Source: Macropodus opercularis
Lineage: Eukaryota > Chordata > Actinopteri > Anabantiformes > Osphronemidae
Length of the DNA stretch: 64,000 bases
Direction of reading: 5' to 3'
Assembly: GCA_030770545.1 (NCBI GenBank)
Contig: JAUCMP010000028.1
Coordinates: 16,644,001 to 16,708,000 of the forward strand
Shown here: positions 24,441-62,760 of the stretch, piece by piece
How positions within the stretch are numbered: position 1 is the stretch's first letter
Layout: each line of letters starts with the position of its first letter
Program-made: the position numbers and the translations under genes
Notes under the pieces: generated by a model
Databases searched by the model: none
Seen by the model: the letters and a program-made list of their open reading frames with translations, nothing else
What the model was told of the DNA's origin: nothing

Positions 24441-24751
24441 CCTTGTGCCCTCCCCTGCTGTGATATGCTGGTCCTGGCTGCACACCTGCACCCACACGGA
24501 CCCTCCTATCTGACACCTGACCTGTGTCATATAACACGTCACATATACAATAAGTCCTCTGATAAACATGCTCGCTCGCTGCGTACACTTACGTTGGCTT
24601 CAAACACGTACTGTGTCACGGTTACACTCATGAACCTGCTGTTACTCACTGACAACACTGTGAAAAGGGAAACAAACAGTGGCTCAGCTCAAAGTCCTGT
24701 GATATGACCTGACCTTGACCCCTACGCTGCTGTCATGATTATTCCAACGTC

Positions 24752-24770
24752 TGTGTGTGTGTGTGTGTGT
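24752..24770. repeat. (TG)n microsatellite
   Basis: About nine uninterrupted TG units. Confidence 0.9.
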
Positions 24771-27700
24771 CTGGCCACCATCACACTAATGTGAGAAAAA
24801 TGCTACCACTGACATTCCTAACAATCCAATTGTGTTTCACCAGGCCACACAAACACAGCACGTTGTTTAATGAGTCCAACACTACAGTGTTCACTGTGCG
24901 ACACCACCAGAGTTAAGTCAAGTCAAAATATCCCTTAAACCACCTCACAACCACCAAACTAATTCACACGTATTCTCAGCCTTCACAGAGCTGGAAAACC
25001 TGCTTGAAAAATGTGGAAGTGCCTCCAAAAAGTCAAGCAACGCTACCAGGAAGCAAAATGATTAAAGGTTATGTCTCAGGTCAGAGATCAGCACTTTGAA
25101 TAAACATGGTTAAACCGTGTCATTACGAATCATTCATTATATGAATGATCACACGCACAACACATCATCAGATTCACATCAAACGAGGTCACACCGCGAC
25201 TGATAAGAAAGTAAAGCTGTGATCCGTCTGAGCCACACCCCACTACACCCACGTATAACCGGACACCGCTGCCTGTCGGACACTCAGGTTACTGCCAACA
25301 CACACCTGGTAACGCGAGGCGCCGGCGGCATGTTCTCAACATCTAGGTCGACTGTGACAGACACACGGGCCTTGGTTTGACCGTAAACACGGGGAGCAGC
25401 AGGCCCCAGGGAGGAGGAGCAGTGTGTGCGTTGTAATTAGTCTCAGGAGGGACACCGTGTAGTTCAGAGACCACTAATGAGGGAAACAACTGACTTTGAC
25501 TTGGCCCAAAGATTCCCATAAATGTCAGCGAGCTCCCGTTCATTTCAATTCACTTGGTTACACAACCAAAACCGAACGACAGAGCTGAAAACACAGAGTC
25601 ACCATCATAAAAAGGAACTTTGCTCTGCCACAGACCTGCAGGTAGATAAAGACAGGACGAAGGCGTGTTTTGGTTTACGAGGTCTTAGCTGTGGCAGAAC
25701 AACCTGCCTGGTGCACAGCGAGGGCAGGACTCACTACACCTGCTCCACGTGCTCCTCGCTGGCTCCAGGTGTGTACAACTCGCAGCTCTGTAGTCATTCA
25801 GCAGCTGCCGTCGCTCATCAGCATGTGCAGAAAGCGAGCAGTGAGTCAGACGAACATCCACGTGTCGTCCCTCCTGGTGCTGCGCCTGCACGCGCTCCGG
25901 GCTGAGACCCGGGCGTATTTTTGGGAACTGTGGCCTATTGTTGCAGAGCGAAGCTTAACGCATGGCGATGGAATGCAGAGCAGCAGCGGAGCACACGCTC
26001 CGTCGCTCATCCGGCAGTGGCGTGTACACGCTGGATGACAACGACAGCCGTTGACTGGACCTGACCGTGACCTGCTGGTTCAGCGCTGCCCACCTCTGAG
26101 CACCGCAGCGTCTTCATGACGAACCTCCAAACCCGCCTCATCATTCGGCTTCCAGACAGCTCTTCATTTTCTCCTGCCGGATATTCACGGCGTAGGAAAA
26201 TGTGCCGACTTGCTGAGACACGTAACCTAAACCCAGCAACTGGCACAGAGCAACATTAATGATTATTCTGCCGTGAACACGGTCGAACAGCGACTCAGTA
26301 ACTTCAGTGGCTTGATTTGGCAGCTGATTATTTCTGCACGTGTATTATTTTCAGTAGTTCTTCTACTGACTGATCTGTTGTGTGGCGGCTTCTCTGGCTG
26401 AGTCTTTGAATTTAGCAGCTGTGGCCTCACCCAGAGTCCAACACACACTGCAAGACAGTGTGATGAAGCCCAACTTCAACAGCCAGCCCACTGAATATCT
26501 GCACATTTAATTGACAACACTGACAACTGTGATGGGACACCTCTTAACCACAGCGGCTCTGCATCCATCCAGCTGTTGGAGGCTGGGCAGGGCTGATTGG
26601 TCCAGCTGCTGCTGATGTGAGGGGATTACATTGGCCGGTTCACTCTGTCCCATCTCATCTTTTGCCTGTGCTCTCTATCCCTCCATCACTTCATTCATTC
26701 AATCTGTCCCTGTCACGCAATCTCAGACTCCGCCCAGCGTCACGGCGGCCTCTCAGAGGTGGTGCTGTCACAGACCCACATGATAAAGCAGCGGAGGACC
26801 TGATGGATTGTTTGTGATTTAACTGAAGCCTCTTTGTTGGTAAATTAATTTGTCACTGTCTAGTTTGGTTTGTACGTCTACTTTATCAGGCACAGTTCAC
26901 GCTCCCACTCTTTCCTCCACATAGCTCATCTCTGTCAGTGTAGAGTCACTTCACATAGCTCCTCTAAGTTCTATCTCTTCTAATGACTTTAGGTGAGTTT
27001 CTCATTATCTCCTCTTGTGCAGCAACACGATTATCCACAAATGCTGTGCTGGTCTGGACGCTGGAGCTGCTGAAGGACCGAAGTTGGACATCCAGTCAGG
27101 CTGAACGTCACGAAGCCGACCAGCTTCGTGCAGCGGAGGCACCTGTGTCGGTTTACGTACGAATTGAAGGTTAAACCAACAGCTTAATGACAATAAGGCT
27201 GCAGCAAACGTTGAGGCTGGATTTGAGAGTTTGCCTACAACTGATTTAATATTAACCTACATCCACAGAGCGCTTACTTCAAAACAAGCTGGCTTTTTGC
27301 ATGTGGGTATGACGTGAAAGGCCAATATTTGCTGGTGGTTGCTACTCAAATGTCAGGATGTGAAGTAAGAAGTAACACCGGCTTCTAGGAAATGTAAGCT
27401 AGCAATTTGATTGAAGAGTCCTTAAGTGCACAGCTAAATTGCTTGGTATCCCCGGAGAGAGACAGGCATCACCTGTTTACATGGTTAAAATCAATAAGAA
27501 GAGATGACTTTGATGGTGATACACAACCTCCCATCTGATGCGACACAACTCAACAAGCTACACCACAGCCATGTGATAACAACACTAAAGGTGACGTTCG
27601 GTGTGAAACGGACGAACCAAAGCAACGGTTCTACAGTGAATTCGACACTCGTGTTCTAGTGTGACTTTTTTATAGAAAGCCTCGTCCGTAATGCAGCTAT

Positions 27701-28578
27701 TAACCTCTGTGTTGTTCAGTATTGATCCCTGCTGACCATAAATGTTTATTTGACCTGGCTTGTGCACATGAAATCACTAATCGCAGGGCAGACACTCAGT
27801 CCTCTGAGGCAAGCAAAGCCGCCCAGTCTGGGCCACAGGACCATCTCCCAGCTAAATAACCACGGGCCTCCACCCTGGTCATCTAAGGTGGATCTACAAC
27901 AGCAACACTCCACCTCACTGCCTCCAGGTGAGTCAAAGAGGAGGCGAGCTCACCCCACGGTCCGAGGCGGTAGAGAAAGCAACCAAATCCCAACCAGAAC
28001 CCAGGTTTACTGCAAGAGCTTCAGCATTCACTGCTACAAGGAAGCTTGACACACATGTGAATGTGTGAAAACGAGGGCGTGGTGGTGAATGCATCCTGTC
28101 AAAGTAGAAAGTGACTTGTCAAAACTAAATAATACTGAGACCACCGTCCCAGACCGAACTGCTCTGAGTAACCGCGTAGTGTGGCAGCACAGGTTCCTCC
28201 GTTTCCTGATTCCTAGACAGAGTCTGGGACGACGCTGAAGGAAGTATCCCGCTACAGAGCATGGAGGGCGGTGGAGACCCGATCAACTTTCCTGTGACTC
28301 TGCTTTAACCCCAGTCCGCCTACAGCCAAATAAGCTTCAGCCTCTGAGGTCACACTACTGGAAGGTCCCTGACTGTACATCCCATATATTCCCAGGCGCT
28401 TGAATAAGACCTGATCATAAAACTGAAATACAAACATGACCTGTGCGATCAGTTCAACAAAGACGACTGTGCAGGTACCGGGTACTTCTACTCAGCGAGC
28501 GACACACCGATCTAAGTCTGTGCGATTACTGCAGGTCAAACACTGGCGTCTGTGCAAACCACCATTAGACTAAATCCC

Positions 28579-28603
28579 GGTTTCAGGTTTCAGGTTTCAG
28601 GTC
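28579..28603. repeat. 7-bp tandem repeat (TTTCAGG)3
   Basis: The unit TTTCAGG is present three times in a row within inferred map4 intron 1. Confidence 0.85.
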
Positions 28604-30721
28604 AGTACGGCGGCTTTAATTTGACTTTGACCAACCAACCGCGCCACGATTCCCTTAATGTTGATATTTGCTTTTGGCAACGGGCTTAATTAATTATTTA
28701 CCCAAATTGCTGTAGAAGTCATTTCCTGCACAGATTTTGAGCTGTAGTGAAAGTTGTGCACAAGGTTTTCATTGTATTTGATGCTGTCGATACTGATCAA
28801 AATGGACTAACACAGCAGAAGGCAGCGTTTATGAATGCTTCCCTTCTTTCACCTGTGCAGAGCAGAACACTCATGACTTTTCCCAGAATCCACAAGTGTC
28901 CACATCCATAAAATGAGAGCAGCACTGGCAGGAAGCTGCAGAGCATTAGATTCGAGCCGTCTCTCAAAACTGGTTACAGTTCAGTTGTACTGTGGGAGAG
29001 ATGTGGATTTAAACTTGTAAAGGAATAAAACAGATGTTATTCGTCCTCTGTGGAAATATGTGCTGTGCGTGGCACCGGTCCTGCTGCTGTGGGATCGCTA
29101 TTAAATGCTGTGCAACTCAGCTGACGTCTCAACAAGCCCAGCTCCCTGATACGATGCAGGAGGAGCCTCCGTTTGTTACTACACTTTTACTTGCAGTACA
29201 AATGTCCTGACATCTGAAACCTGTTATGCGACATCTCTCAGCGTCTCAACTGGCTCATCACAGTTCAGTCATCTCATCAATCATCTCATGAGCTGATAAG
29301 TCAAGGTTTCTGTGCAAAAAGGCCTTTTGACTTTGAGGACAGCTGCTTGTGGAGACAGACCGTGGAGCCACAGAGCCGTGGCTGAACCGAGCGCTGATCC
29401 CTGGGCAGCAGCGCATGTGTTCCAGCTCTCTTCCAGGTTCCATGTTGTGTAACGCCCAGAGCTGCTCATTTCAGACGCTCAGGGAAAGTCAGCATGACAG
29501 TTGTCAGACATGTGGCCTGTGTGATAACGGTCGGGCCTAATACCTGATCACTTTGGCAGACTCGCAGGGCAGCAACACGCAACGAGACATTTGCGACATG
29601 TGATTGGATCAGGTCCATAATGAATTCAGGGCCCGAGATCAGTCCCACCTCTCCCCACTCAGTAATCTGGCTGTGGAGGATTGGAGAGTAATCTAGATGG
29701 AAGGAGGCAGAAGAGGGACAATCCTCTCCGCCGCCCTTCCTCTTTATGTCAACACACCATGATGCTCAGCTGCAGGTGTCCACAGTCCGATCCGATGGAC
29801 GCCGTTTATTAGATAACAGCACGATCTCATAACATGCAGCTGAAACATACAGTGATTATATGACATAACCACGAGAATCACTCTGAGCTCTGTGGAAAGG
29901 AACACGGTGGTTATGGTTCCGTGCTGGATGGACACATTATTAGTGAGTAAACCAGGAAGAGACCCGACCTCCGGCTCGGCCCTGAAGGAGGGATGAGCTC
30001 ATCACATCAGCAGGACCAGGATCCGGCTCAGTTTTAGCCTTGAACTACATTCAGTATGAGAAGCTATATGACACGTGAAGCCCTCGGTGAAGTGACTTGC
30101 AGAGCCTCCATCACGTCCTGGTTACAGACCCGGCGCCATTAACGCCCACGTAGAAGTGCTGCGGCCACGCAGTGATGCACAGCAGCGTTCGGTCACTACC
30201 GGAGCAGCTCAGACATCTGTGGAATGAGGAGCCGGGTCCAGCACAAGGTCTGACCGAACCCGAAGCCGCTTGTGTAACTTTCCTGGGTGACACTGCAACT
30301 TCACGGCGCACCATGCTGCCTCAGGCGCCGTCGGAACATATGGACCTCGATATTCGGCTGCATGTAAAGCAGTGGAAGGACAAAGAGAAAGAGAAGCTTG
30401 CAAGTGGGGGAGACGATAAGAGCTTCACACAACTACAACACAGCGGTCGTTGGCTAATGCTTCAAACAAAAGCTTGAGTACATTACGTCTGCGCACTCCT
30501 CCCACTCCTAATAGTAAGAGTTTCCGAGGCGCCCCTGAAGGCACCACCATCCTACAGCAGTTGCGGCGTCGCGGTGATGCGTGCGTGAGATCACTCATCC
30601 AAAATCACCGTCGTTCCACTGCTACGCGCAGCAGCCGCCCGCTCACCGCGCTCACCGCTAACAGCCGGCGCCTCGGCGTAAAGACACACAAGCACAGCGC
30701 TCGCATTGGAGCCGAACTCAC

Positions 30722-30840
30722 CGTTAGTTGTCCGCTTTTGACAGTTTGTCGGGACTCTCCGAGCGTCGCTGTCACTGCTACGGTCCGCCCACCCTACGGT
30801 GCACTCCGCTGGCTGCACACTGACGTGCTCCTCCCCTCCA
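30722..30840 (-). ncRNA. map4: Candidate non-coding first exon of map4 (5' UTR)
   Basis: On the minus strand, CpG-rich sequence runs from the CCAAT cluster into GACAACTAACG|GTGAGTTC, an excellent donor at 30721. The first coding exon at 20401 needs an upstream UTR exon, and this is the best match of promoter plus donor in the window. The right boundary (transcription start) is only approximate. This is 5' UTR of a coding transcript, not an independent non-coding RNA. Confidence 0.42.
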
Positions 30841-31100
30841 CGCTGTGGCCCAATCACAAGTTGAGATCTGTGATTGGCTGTTAGTTGGCCCAATTGAAAT
30901 CAACATGTGATGTGAACGACGGGGCGATTGTCCAATTGGAGCTTTGAGAACCTGTGCGGGCCCTTCGCCGTCACTGTGCGGACCTTTGACAGACACGCCG
31001 CACATACAATCGGAGAGTTTGACTCCTTTTACGGAACTAGGCCGGTCCAATGGCGGGACAGAGCCCGCGCTGCACGGGCCCCGCCCTGGGAGACGCCCTG
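30840..31100 (-). promoter_or_regulatory. map4: GC-rich promoter with CCAAT-box cluster
   Basis: CCAAT or its complement occurs at 30850-30854, 30873-30877 (reverse), 30890-30894, 30932-30936 overlapping a reverse copy at 30935-30939 (CCAATTGG), and 31047-31051. A CCGCCC-type GC box lies near 31080. No TATA box is evident. This arrangement is typical of NF-Y/Sp1 housekeeping promoters. Assignment to map4 is inferred from strand and the adjacent donor. Confidence 0.5.
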
Positions 31101-32181
31101 TCAGCGCCATGGATGGGAAACCGCCCGCGTGGAAACGGAGCCAGATGACAATATGCAGATTATGAGACATAAGCAGCGCGTGTCTCATCGGAGCACGTGC
31201 ACCGGTGCTGGGGATGGAGCAGACGTTAAGAAACACGCTCTACCAGGCTGTATTTCTGGGATCTGTGGACGCTTGAGCCCAGCATGTTGGACTAGCTCCA
31301 CTGTTTGGACCAGCTCAGCCTTCACGCAGGTGTAACGTAGGCTCACAGCGACACCTGGCGGCGGAGGCGCCTTCCGTCATAGTGGACGCTACCTGCGAGG
31401 ACTCGGGTCCTTTATGTCCCGTATAAATCAATTGTTTTGAGTTAGAATAATGTTTTATTATAGTACTGTGTGATCACAGCAGATAAAGTGAAGCATATTT
31501 CATATGTAACTGAGTGTGTGTTGATTTGAAAGCTGCTCTGAAATGAGTATTTTAAATTTGTGTCGTGTGAGAAGAGGTTAAAAAAGTCACAGTCATAGCG
31601 ATGTTGCTTTCAAAGAGGTTTATTGAAAGAAATATTTTGAAATTTTATAAAGTTCAACCACTGATAATACAATTATATATCAGAACCTGGAGCTTCACCA
31701 CTTTCTCATCTTAATTCTCTCACGTTTGACATGAAAAGCGCTTCATGAGCTGTATGGAAACTCAATGGGCCGCCCAGTGTGATGAATGAGACTCCGTGTC
31801 TGAGGGCTGCTATACAATGTACATTATTAAAAGATTCGCCTTTTTCAAGCCATCTGAGCAGTGACTGCGGACACCACACACCTCGGTGCTCGAGACGCTG
31901 CTGCTCACAGACACGAACGCGCGGACGTGTGGATAACAGTCGTTCAGACAGTCGCCCGCTCACACGAGCAAGGACGCTTGACGCAGCTTCCAGAGCAGAA
32001 GCAGCAGTAGTTCAGGTAAATCAAGCGCCTCCTGGGCCTTGAAACAGCTGTGTGCACGACCGCCAGCATGCATCTCCCATTACAGTGGTTTGCAACCAAA
32101 GATTCAAATATACAATATGATATTGTATCATCTAGGATCGTTATAGGTTCAGTACCCCTCTCTTCCATGACCTGGAAGTAG

Positions 32182-32184
<3 letters not shown>

Positions 32185-32230
<46 letters not shown>
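32185..32230. repeat. (AT)23 microsatellite
   Basis: Uninterrupted AT dinucleotides for 46 bp, in the region between the two genes. Confidence 0.95.
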
Positions 32231-32232
<2 letters not shown>

Positions 32233-33997
32233 TCTCCCGTAACCCGGAAGAATTCAGAGTTTCACTCTACACACAGATTGCAAGCATACAGCAAAAATCT
32301 GCTGCTTTACACGTCAAACCCTGTCAGATTCTCAGTGCAGCATGCAAGTAAAAATGTGCACAATATTTAAAGTGTTTATCACCGTCACCGTTTCGTTTTC
32401 AGCATCTCTTCTTCTTCATAAGGTGATTAATAGGAAACTCGAGCAGACTGTATTTATTTAGTATATTTTCCTCTATAGTATTCTGCATTTCAAAGCATGC
32501 CAAACAAATGTCTCAGTTTCTGCATAGTGCTGGCTATATGAGTGCCAAAGAGCTGGATTCCTTTACAAGTAGTGGAAGTTAATATGTACAGGCAAAGAGT
32601 GACAGAGCAGATCCAGCAGCAAACCCTCCCTGCTTCAGTTACCTACAAACGCAGAACGAAAAACAAGCTCAGCGGCGGAAGAGCCGTTAAATGTGTGCAC
32701 GTGTCACAAACGCTCCAACCTCCACTCGTGGTTTTCTCTGCTGCTCTGTTATGCAGTGTGCATTACGCACGGATTCTATCCCACTAAGGTGTCACGCAAG
32801 GTCAACAAGCACATTCTAGTTCTGAGGTCATAGTTCTGGATGCACAGATACAGATCAGGCCACTAGGTGACTGTTATTGAACACTAACAAAAAGACTCGC
32901 TACAGTAAGAGCCTGCTTCTGGAAAGAAGAAGCCATGTTCACCTCACTGATGTTTGTACTGGAGAGGATCTGATTGTGTGACTAGAATCACTTTTACCAG
33001 TGGATAAACCCTTTACAATAATCCTGGGTTGTCCTCATCAACACTGTAAAAAGTTCTTGGTTCCACTACAAGATGATCCAGCTGGATTTTGTAATGTTCT
33101 GAAGGCGCCGAGCTTCTCGCTTGTGCACCTTTAGAAAGTCACCTTCACACAGAAAGCTCGCTGCACAATGTGTGTCTGCTCGCGTCCCATCGTCAGACAT
33201 CCACAACCATCAACACTGAATAAATATCGAGAGTGGATCCCAGCGGTGTTGGGAGAGCTGTGTTCACAGAGAACGTCTTCACCCGCTCACGTTCAGAAAT
33301 CATAGTAGCTACAATCCACAGACAAACAACATAAGCCAACAACCAAATAAATTAAGTAGCGAGCAGCAAAATACATTCTTCACAATTCAGCGTTAAAGGG
33401 AAACAAGGGCTCGTAGCTTGTTGTTTCATTTTGTTTGGTTGGTTTCGACGTCTGAGCCAAAGGAAAATGAACCTTGTGACATTAAGAACAGGTTCCTGAG
33501 TCTTTACTCAACAGCTGCAGAGTTTAGAGAACAAAAGGAAAATGACCGTGTGCTTCAGCTGCTTCGAGGCTCAGCTGCTTAAAGGACTATTGCACAAATT
33601 TCACTTCACTGTATGAAGTGGTGTCAGGGAAGACAATTTGAGTGTTTTAGGTAATTCCGTTACGCTCAGATCACTGCACCTGCTCCTGTAATTCCTCGCG
33701 TGCTGAGGTATCTGTGCTCTTACTCCCAACGCTAGCAGCGCTACGCGCCTCTTTAGATGCGTGACATGGACATGCAGCGAGCTTTAGAAAAGTTGAGTGG
33801 CTGCACTGCTTTTTGTCCTGCAGTTTGTGTATTAATGGCAGTTTTGTCATTTACGTGAGTTGTGGGTTTGCTCACATGGACACAGTAACAGTATTCATCA
33901 CAATCTAAGGTGGCGAGGAAAAGGAACCGTGGCCGAGACTTCTGAGCTTTGTTAGACTATGGTTACTGTGACAAACCCAAATTCAGTAGTTCTAGTT

Positions 33998-34011
33998 GTT
34001 GCTACGGTTAC
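33998..34011 (-). promoter_or_regulatory. RFX X-box
   Basis: The minus strand reads GTAACCGTAGCAAC, matching GTNRCC-NN-RGYAAC at every defined position. It lies about 3 kb upstream of the putative map4 promoter and about 1.5 kb past the kcnh2 stop codon. Functional relevance is inference. Confidence 0.45.
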
Positions 34012-35564
34012 TGGCCTCCCACTGCATGTTGGGTATTGGTGCCACATGGCTGAATTGCTCTCAGAGCCAACACCAGCATCTGCTCTGCTTCTCTGATTTG
34101 AGCCAGAGCGTAAGGACTGAAGACGCTAACCATGGCGATCAGAGCGGTGAGGAGGCGGAGTCTCCATCCACTGCCCCCCCACCCACTGAGCTTTGTGTCC
34201 CGGGCTAACAGTGGTCTGATGAGGCGTACAACCACGGACCCGTGAGAGACGAACATCACCCTACGCTGACGCTCTGCGTATCTACGCTGTAAAGGATTTT
34301 GCTTTTTGTGCTGTGTAAATTTAGAAAATACGTGGTTCAGGGTGGAAAGCAAACCAATTAGTCCAAACGCTGCGTGTGAAGTAAATCAGCCAGGGACAAA
34401 CGCACAGACAAGGCTCTTCACATACAGCACTCGCTCCTGTCGCCGGTGTTTGCATATTGTACTGTACGTAGAATAATTGCGCATTCGGCTGGTCGTCGTA
34501 GTATCACATGACACACTTGTATGTACAAGGTAAACGCATTCTGGGTGTTTTCTCAGGTGAAGAACGTAACAACCACTGAAATCTGAGGTAGCAAATTCAA
34601 CGACGAAAAACTAGAATCACTCCACTGTTCACTTCATGCGCGTGCGTCGACTCTGGGCCAGAAACCACTGCTTTGTAAATAAAACATGAGATGTGTTCGC
34701 TGGGTTTTTCTGCTTGTTTAATATGAGTTGGCTGCTTTTGTGGCACGGTTCTGTGGTAAACCTGTAACTTTGCCAGTTCACCTCGTCGGAGAACGCGAGC
34801 CATGTTTTTCACATTCGCTTATTCACGTACATATGTTTACGACAGGGCAGCTGATATGTTCCACGGGGAAATTCATGGCTTTTAACCCTCCAGCTCCCAC
34901 CCCTGAGGTGAAACCAGCTGATCCAGTGTGCTCATGGGGGGGTGGCTCCACCTCTCGGGGCTGGACTTCAGGGGAAGGAACCAATGACAAAGGGGGCAGC
35001 AGGTTTCCTGTTAGGCCAGCTAACACTACGACTCACCAACCAGTCTGGTTATCGGAAGCGCCACGGACATAGAGAAGAGCATCGTTATTATATCAATAGG
35101 ATTTTCAGTGCAACACGTAAATGGCTACTTGTTTGGACACGATTCTATCCAAAGTTGTCTTCGCTTGTTCTGGTCAGTCCAAGGCCGGACACAGCAGTAA
35201 AGGGATTCTTCTACAGGTTAGTAGTCATGTGTGAGACGCTGAGTCTCCCTCAGTGCACGACGAGAGGTCCAGACCAGACCGACCTGGTTCAGAGGCAGAG
35301 CTTCTCTGTGGTTTTGGTTAAAGGTTGTGTTGTTGTGGAGTTCAGAAAGCTCCTGTGTTTGAAAAGCAGAGGACCTCGCCCCCGCCCTGCTTCCTCTGAG
35401 AAGCGACTTTACTTATGAGGTCAAAGGGTTTCGGTGGTAGGTGCATGAGGCGCCTCCTTATTTCCAGCGAGCCAGACGGATTCGTGGACTCAGAGGGACG
35501 GCAGGAAAACCCATCGCTGTGTGTCCCTCGCTCCGTCCCGCTCTCCTCTCCCTTCACCTCTTCC

Positions 35565-62473
<26,909 letters not shown>

Positions 62474-62760
62474 CTGGTCGGCCCAGGAGCCCCGGCCCAC
62501 GGGCACCTCCCAGCGGGCATCCCTCGCCCCCCCCCAGCTGCCCCCTCGCGCCCGTCCGCCATCCGCGCTCCCCCGTCCCGCCACTCCGTCGGCCGTCCTT
62601 CCCCCTCCGCTCTCCCCCAGAGACGGAAAGGGCGAAGGCGGCACCACAATGGGGACCGTCGGCCCCGTCACCGTGCCCCAGAGGCCTCCTCGTTTCTTCC
62701 TCCACCTCCTGTCACCCCTCCTCCTCCCCCCTCGACCGCGCTGTCACTTGACGGCCGCAC
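62474..62760 (-). promoter_or_regulatory. kcnh2: GC-rich alternative promoter / 5' UTR of kcnh2 isoform 1b
   Basis: The sequence immediately upstream of the 1b start is very GC- and CpG-rich, with several long G runs on the sense strand: nine Gs at 62527-62535, five at 62541-62545 and further GGG runs. This fits an internal promoter driving the short isoform. No TATA box is apparent. The transcription start is not determinable from sequence alone. Confidence 0.5.

Larger units (their letters stand above)
20402..30721 (-). other. Probable map4 intron 1, no gene recognised
   Basis: If the 5' UTR exon at 30722 is correct, this 10.3-kb stretch is map4 intron 1. It has GC-richer patches at 21800-22020 and 25860-26000 that could hold alternative promoters. 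A (TG)9 run lies at 24752-24770, a 12-bp unit repeated at 24409-24432, and a 7-bp unit repeated three times at 28579-28603. The longest frame (23671-24138, plus strand, 155 codons) begins at GTG and has no recognisable domain. Confidence 0.45.
31101..35564. other. Intergenic region between kcnh2 3' end and map4 promoter
   Basis: No protein-coding exon is recognised. The kcnh2 3' UTR must start at 35564 and run leftward. Minus-strand polyadenylation candidates are a weak ATTAAA near 34714 and canonical AATAAA matches near 31453 and 31618, none certain. An (AT)23 tract lies at 32185-32230, and an RFX X-box at 33998-34011. Confidence 0.5.

Noticed and set aside
30928..31335. 135-codon plus-strand frame in the CCAAT-rich block
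   Set aside because: A stop-poor frame is expected in CpG-rich DNA. There is no motif and it overlaps the promoter on both strands.
62474..62671. Longer 101-codon version of the kcnh2 1b N terminus
   Set aside because: It would need a GTG start at 62671. The ATG at 62473 gives 35 residues, close to the mammalian 36.
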